A program made the position numbers and the translations under genes. This document shows, in pieces, positions 61,470-64,000 of a stretch of DNA of 64,000 nucleotides. The stretch covers positions 41,587 through 105,586 of the forward strand of contig NZ_AXZL01000060.1 in assembly GCF_000485795.1 (NCBI RefSeq), given 5' to 3'. This DNA comes from Shewanella decolorationis S12. GTDB lineage: Bacteria; Pseudomonadota; Gammaproteobacteria; Enterobacterales; Shewanellaceae. How positions within the stretch are numbered: the first letter of the stretch is position 1; every line of letters begins with the position of its first letter. The notes under the pieces were generated by a model. The model made no database searches. It was given only the letters and a program-made list of their open reading frames with translations, and was not told the origin of the DNA.

Positions 61470-62711
61470 ATGGCGTTATCAGTTAGCTGGCTCGATGCCA
61501 GGTTAAATAAAGAAGCAAAAGAAACCGTAGTAAAAGCCGACCGAGACGGGCTAAGTGCTCGGGTATCGCCCAAGGGCAAAATTGTTTTTCAGTTTCGTTA
61601 TCGTTTCGATGGCAAGCAACAGCGGGTAGACATAGGTACTTACCCACTTATGAAGCTTGCTGAAGCCAGGAATGAGTTGGATAGGTTAAGGGCGGTACTC
61701 GACCAGGGCAGAAACCCCAAGCTCTACCTACAGCAGGAACGGGCTAAGTATTCTGCCAACCAAAGCTTCGAATCGATTTTTCGAGACTGGATAGACTCTG
61801 CCGGTAAGCAAGGACTAAAGGAGAAAACGTGGCACTTCCAAAAACGTAGCAGTGAAATATATTTGCTGCCCCGACTTGGCAAGTATCCATTAACTGACAT
61901 CAATGAATTGTCCTTAAGAAACTGTCTTCGTGAGGTTTCGGAATCGTCTCCGTCAAACACAGAGCGCCTAGTGTCTGTACTGCATAAGTTCTATGACTGG
62001 CTGATTGATGAACAAATTTTGGAAATTAACGCTGCCGCTGGGATCACAGCAAAAAAGGTTGGCGGTAAAAAAGGCAAACGAACTCGGGTGCTAAATGACA
62101 ACGAGATCAGGATACTTTGGCGCTATTTGCACGAGTCAAAAATTACTGAGAAGAACCGCATCTACATAAAATTGCTTCTGCTATTGGGCGGTCGCAAGGG
62201 AGAACTCATTCAAGCTGAAAAGCATCACTTTGACTTGCAATCTGCAATGTGGACAGTGCCTATAGAGATCCGTAAACAAGGTGAGAAAATTGGAGCGCCG
62301 ATCATGCGGCCATTGATTAAACCTGCTATAGAGCTGATTGAACTGGCGATGCAGATGAGTAAATCAACTTACCTGTTTCCCGCGAACGGACAAGAAGAGC
62401 TTGCCACAAATGGCTTTGATACCACTATTCCTAACAATGTGAAAATCTGGGCTCGCAGGTCGCTTGGTATTGAGATGGAACATTGGTCTATGCATGATCT
62501 TCGCAGAACGATGCGAACACGAATGTCGGCCATCACGACGCAAGAAGTTGCCGAGTTGATGATTGGCCACAGCAAAAAAGGGTTGGATGCTATCTACAAT
62601 CAATATCAGTACCTGGATGAAATGCGTCATGCTTACGACGTTTGGTATCAACAGCTAGAGACCATCATCGAGCCGACTGGCTTTCCATTCAACTGGCGTT
62701 TCGGACAGTAA
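61470..62711 (+). CDS. int: Tyrosine integrase for prfC
   Basis: 413 residues, the SXT Int length. N-terminal DUF4102-like domain (about 1-85, GLSARVSPKGKIVFQFRYRF), core-binding domain (about 95-195) and catalytic domain with Arg 242 (GGRKGEL), His 342 and Arg 345 (MHDLRRTM), His 367 (GHSKKG) and Tyr 376. Integrates the element at the 5' end of prfC. Close to attL and convergent with xis, as in SXT. Confidence 0.96.
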   Translation: MALSVSWLDARLNKEAKETVVKADRDGLSARVSPKGKIVFQFRYRFDGKQQRVDIGTYPLMKLAEARNELDRLRAVLDQGRNPKLYLQQERAKYSANQSFESIFRDWIDSAGKQGLKEKTWHFQKRSSEIYLLPRLGKYPLTDINELSLRNCLREVSESSPSNTERLVSVLHKFYDWLIDEQILEINAAAGITAKKVGGKKGKRTRVLNDNEIRILWRYLHESKITEKNRIYIKLLLLLGGRKGELIQAEKHHFDLQSAMWTVPIEIRKQGEKIGAPIMRPLIKPAIELIELAMQMSKSTYLFPANGQEELATNGFDTTIPNNVKIWARRSLGIEMEHWSMHDLRRTMRTRMSAITTQEVAELMIGHSKKGLDAIYNQYQYLDEMRHAYDVWYQQLETIIEPTGFPFNWRFGQ

Positions 62712-62982
62712 GAATTTGTCGCTACCGCTACCGGGAGATGGAATTCCTTATTGTGACCAGTCAAAAACCTTCTCAATGTTGTTTTTTGACTGGTCGCTTT
62801 AAAACTTGCTTAAGCCGCCTAGCTATCATCAGGGCTTAATCTGGTTATTTTTCAGCCTGAACTCTTGAGTTTCTCAGTTTGAAACCACATTTATTTTGTA
62901 GTGCTTTAGGAAGTGAAACCTTGGGTTCCATTGCTGTTCTTGAATGCACCTACAGTTAGATTCATTTTATTGAGGGTTCCAA
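62712..62982. other. Gene-free gap after int with an inverted repeat
   Basis: About 270 bases. GACCAGTCAAAAA (62755-62767) pairs with TTTTTGACTGGTC (62783-62795), a perfect 13-bp stem that could end int transcription in either direction. Nothing else seen. Confidence 0.6.
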
Positions 62983-63195
62983 ATGGCGAAAGGTTCAAGT
63001 ATCAACGGCAATGGCGGTAAAAATAGTGGAAATGATAGCTACACAATTACAGGGCGCGGCGAAGTAAGTCGAAAAACACTGGTTCGTGAAGTTAAGGAAG
63101 GTAAACATCCAGACACACACATTTACAAGCGCAATGGTGTGGAGTACGCCCGAAACAATCCAAATCACGACAAGCCTGACAACATCAACGAATAA
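62983..63195 (+). CDS. DUF3892-like small protein
   Basis: 70 residues, GAGGG upstream. The end NNPNHDKPDNINE matches the DUF3892 pattern. Basic and hydrophilic, possibly nucleic-acid binding. Between int and xis. Function unknown. Confidence 0.7.
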   Translation: MAKGSSINGNGGKNSGNDSYTITGRGEVSRKTLVREVKEGKHPDTHIYKRNGVEYARNNPNHDKPDNINE

Positions 63196-63207
63196 TATTG
63201 TTAAGAG

Positions 63208-63233
63208 GTTAAGGGCGGTGCTTTGCCCTTAAC
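63208..63233. terminator. Terminator between convergent small gene and xis
   Basis: GTTAAGGGC (63208-63216) pairs perfectly with GCCCTTAAC (63225-63233), loop 8. Lies in the convergent gap. Confidence 0.68.
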
Positions 63234-63247
63234 ACTCTAAACCCTGC

Positions 63248-63442
63248 TCAACCTTCACTGTTCTCATACTCCTCCAAGTCTTCAATGTGCCACAGCTTGT
63301 TTCGTGTATTTCGGTTGATACGAGGTTGCGGCAAGCTGCCATCTTTTATTCTTCGCCAGAGCGTCGTATAGCTAATGTGGTAACGAGCCATCACTTCGTA
63401 AGACGTTAGAAAAGGGGTTAATTGGTGCGCTACTGCTGTCAT
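63248..63442 (-). CDS. xis: Xis, AlpA/MerR-type excisionase
   Basis: 64 residues from the ATG at 63442, 7 bases after AGGAGA (earlier ATG 63448 is too near). Winged-helix of the AlpA type: FLTSYEVMARYHISYTTLWR, then RIKDGSLPQPR. It directs Int to excise the ICE. Convergent with int and near attL, as in SXT. Confidence 0.9.
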   Translation of the reverse strand: MTAVAHQLTPFLTSYEVMARYHISYTTLWRRIKDGSLPQPRINRNTRNKLWHIEDLEEYENSEG

Positions 63443-63880
63443 CTGCATTCTCCTGAAAATCAATGTAAAGCTATCATCGCCTGATTCATCACTTGTTGAT
63501 GGTCAGAAAGATGCATGATTTATTCAGAAGATCAGGTCCATACAAATGAACTTTTAGGACAGCAAGAAAGCAACCGGTAACCAACTCAACCGGCAAACAA
63601 TTAGAGATAATCGCGAACGTCTTACCATCATTTCTCGATTTTTGGCATAAAAAATATAGGCAAGTTTTGGCTGAAACCCAGTAGGAACAAGGCCTACAGC
63701 TAGGTTTGTGTCATGGAATTTGGCTAAAAACGGTAAATATGGCGATTTGTACTCAAGTTTGTACACATTTTCCGAGGTTACGCTTGAACATCATTGAAAA
63801 GCAAAGAAACGAGAAAAAGACAAAAAGCCTTTAAATTCAGTACGTAGAGATGTGATTGTGGTGTGCAATGAAAGGTGGTT
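63443..63880. other. Attachment-site arm, no convincing gene
   Basis: About 440 bases between xis and the host junction. Holds the xis promoter and probably Int/Xis arm sites. A 70-codon minus-strand frame (63554-63766) begins with GTG without a good ribosome site, so I do not call it. Confidence 0.5.
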
Positions 63881-63973
63881 TTAAGCGTTGAAAGGCTGGG
63901 CGGCATCAGGGTGCGAAATGATAGCAAAGGTCCTTCGCTTATTGATTTCATTGAGAAAATCTTGGTTTGCCAT
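63881..63973 (-). pseudogene. prfC: Truncated 5' end of host prfC (peptide-chain release factor 3)
   Basis: Reads MANQDFLNEINKRRTFAIIS, HPDA, then departs from PrfC (expected GKTT) into AQPFNA and a stop. The first 24 residues are PrfC; the last 6 come from the ICE. The rest of prfC is at the other ICE end (not in this window), where in SXT/R391 the element supplies a new start. Confidence 0.92.
63902..63925. other. attL: attL core region (ICE/chromosome junction)
   Basis: The crossover lies in the prfC codons for AIISHPDA: 63902-63925 is the last stretch that still matches PrfC before the ICE sequence begins. The exact core cannot be set without the opposite end. Confidence 0.75.
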
Positions 63974-64000
63974 GTATAAATTCTTTTAGTTTGTACACGG

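Noticed and set aside
63554..63766. 70-codon minus-strand frame near attL
   Set aside because: GTG start, no ribosome site, lies in the attachment-site arm.
1..64000. tRNA, rRNA or insertion-sequence genes
   Set aside because: No tRNA- or rRNA-like sequence and no transposase found; cargo seems to have come by homologous recombination, not IS.

Overview
The window is about 64 kb of one end of an integrative and conjugative element (ICE) of the SXT/R391 family, with about 75 bases of host chromosome at the far right. Three things place it. A tyrosine integrase lies next to a broken 5' end of prfC, the usual SXT/R391 target. The F-type transfer genes run in the SXT order. Families typical of these elements are present: Bet/YqaJ-exonuclease/SSB recombination genes, CobS-like AAA plus VWA proteins, RumAB (UmuDC-like), MobI and the s002/s003-type pair. 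The host is a gammaproteobacterium. The prfC start (MANQDFLNEINKRR) suggests a marine Vibrionales/Alteromonadales-type host, but I cannot name it. The other ICE end (setR, setCD, attR) is outside the window.

Layout, left to right. 1-3826 holds traG (partial), traH and traF. 4030-5094 is cargo in the traF-proximal hotspot. 5457-16510 is the conserved maintenance/recombination block on the minus strand: primase-like, radC, VWA, DUF3150, WGR, CobS-like, YqaJ exonuclease, Bet and SSB genes plus small genes. 16878-17480 is an AcaB/DUF1845-type gene. 17639-18949 is a two-gene cargo cassette with its own palindromic operators. 19112-28881 is traN-traU-traW-trhF-trbI-like-traC-dsbC. 29069-29797 is a cargo gene with a PD-(D/E)XK-like motif. 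29873-33973 is traA-V-B-K-E-L. 34256-34843 is cargo. 34870-40081 holds a DUF4400-type membrane gene, traJ, traD and traI (HD-type relaxase). 40176-51215 is an 11-kb defence island: WYL regulator, PLD/SNF2 helicase, DUF4391, type III Mod, type III Res, Mrr. 51533-55331 holds a small backbone gene, a DEDDh exonuclease and rumA/rumB behind a LexA box. 55859-59246 is an AAA ATPase plus subtilisin-like protease pair resembling IetAS. 59314-62711 is mobI, oriT, a ParM-like gene, a small gene and int. 62983-63973 holds a DUF3892 gene, an AlpA-type Xis, attL and the prfC remnant.

Working together: MobI, oriT, TraI and TraD make the DNA-processing machinery. The Tra/Trb/DsbC/TrhF set makes an F-type pilus and type IV secretion channel. 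Int and Xis integrate and excise the element. Bet, exonuclease and SSB recombine ICEs with each other, which explains the mosaic cargo. At least two cargo sets look like anti-phage or anti-plasmid functions.

The least expected signal is not a gene. Nine intergenic segments in 8256-16574 carry one repeated architecture: a GC-rich stem-loop, then a second inverted repeat that, in eight of the nine, covers the Shine-Dalgarno of the next gene. The elements sit before each gene or gene pair that is not translationally coupled, and traI and one cargo gene have the same kind of leader. Three unrelated proteins of the same block also end in a shared aromatic C-terminal tail, and the AAA/protease cassette is flanked by a duplicated, diverged 3' end of mobI.
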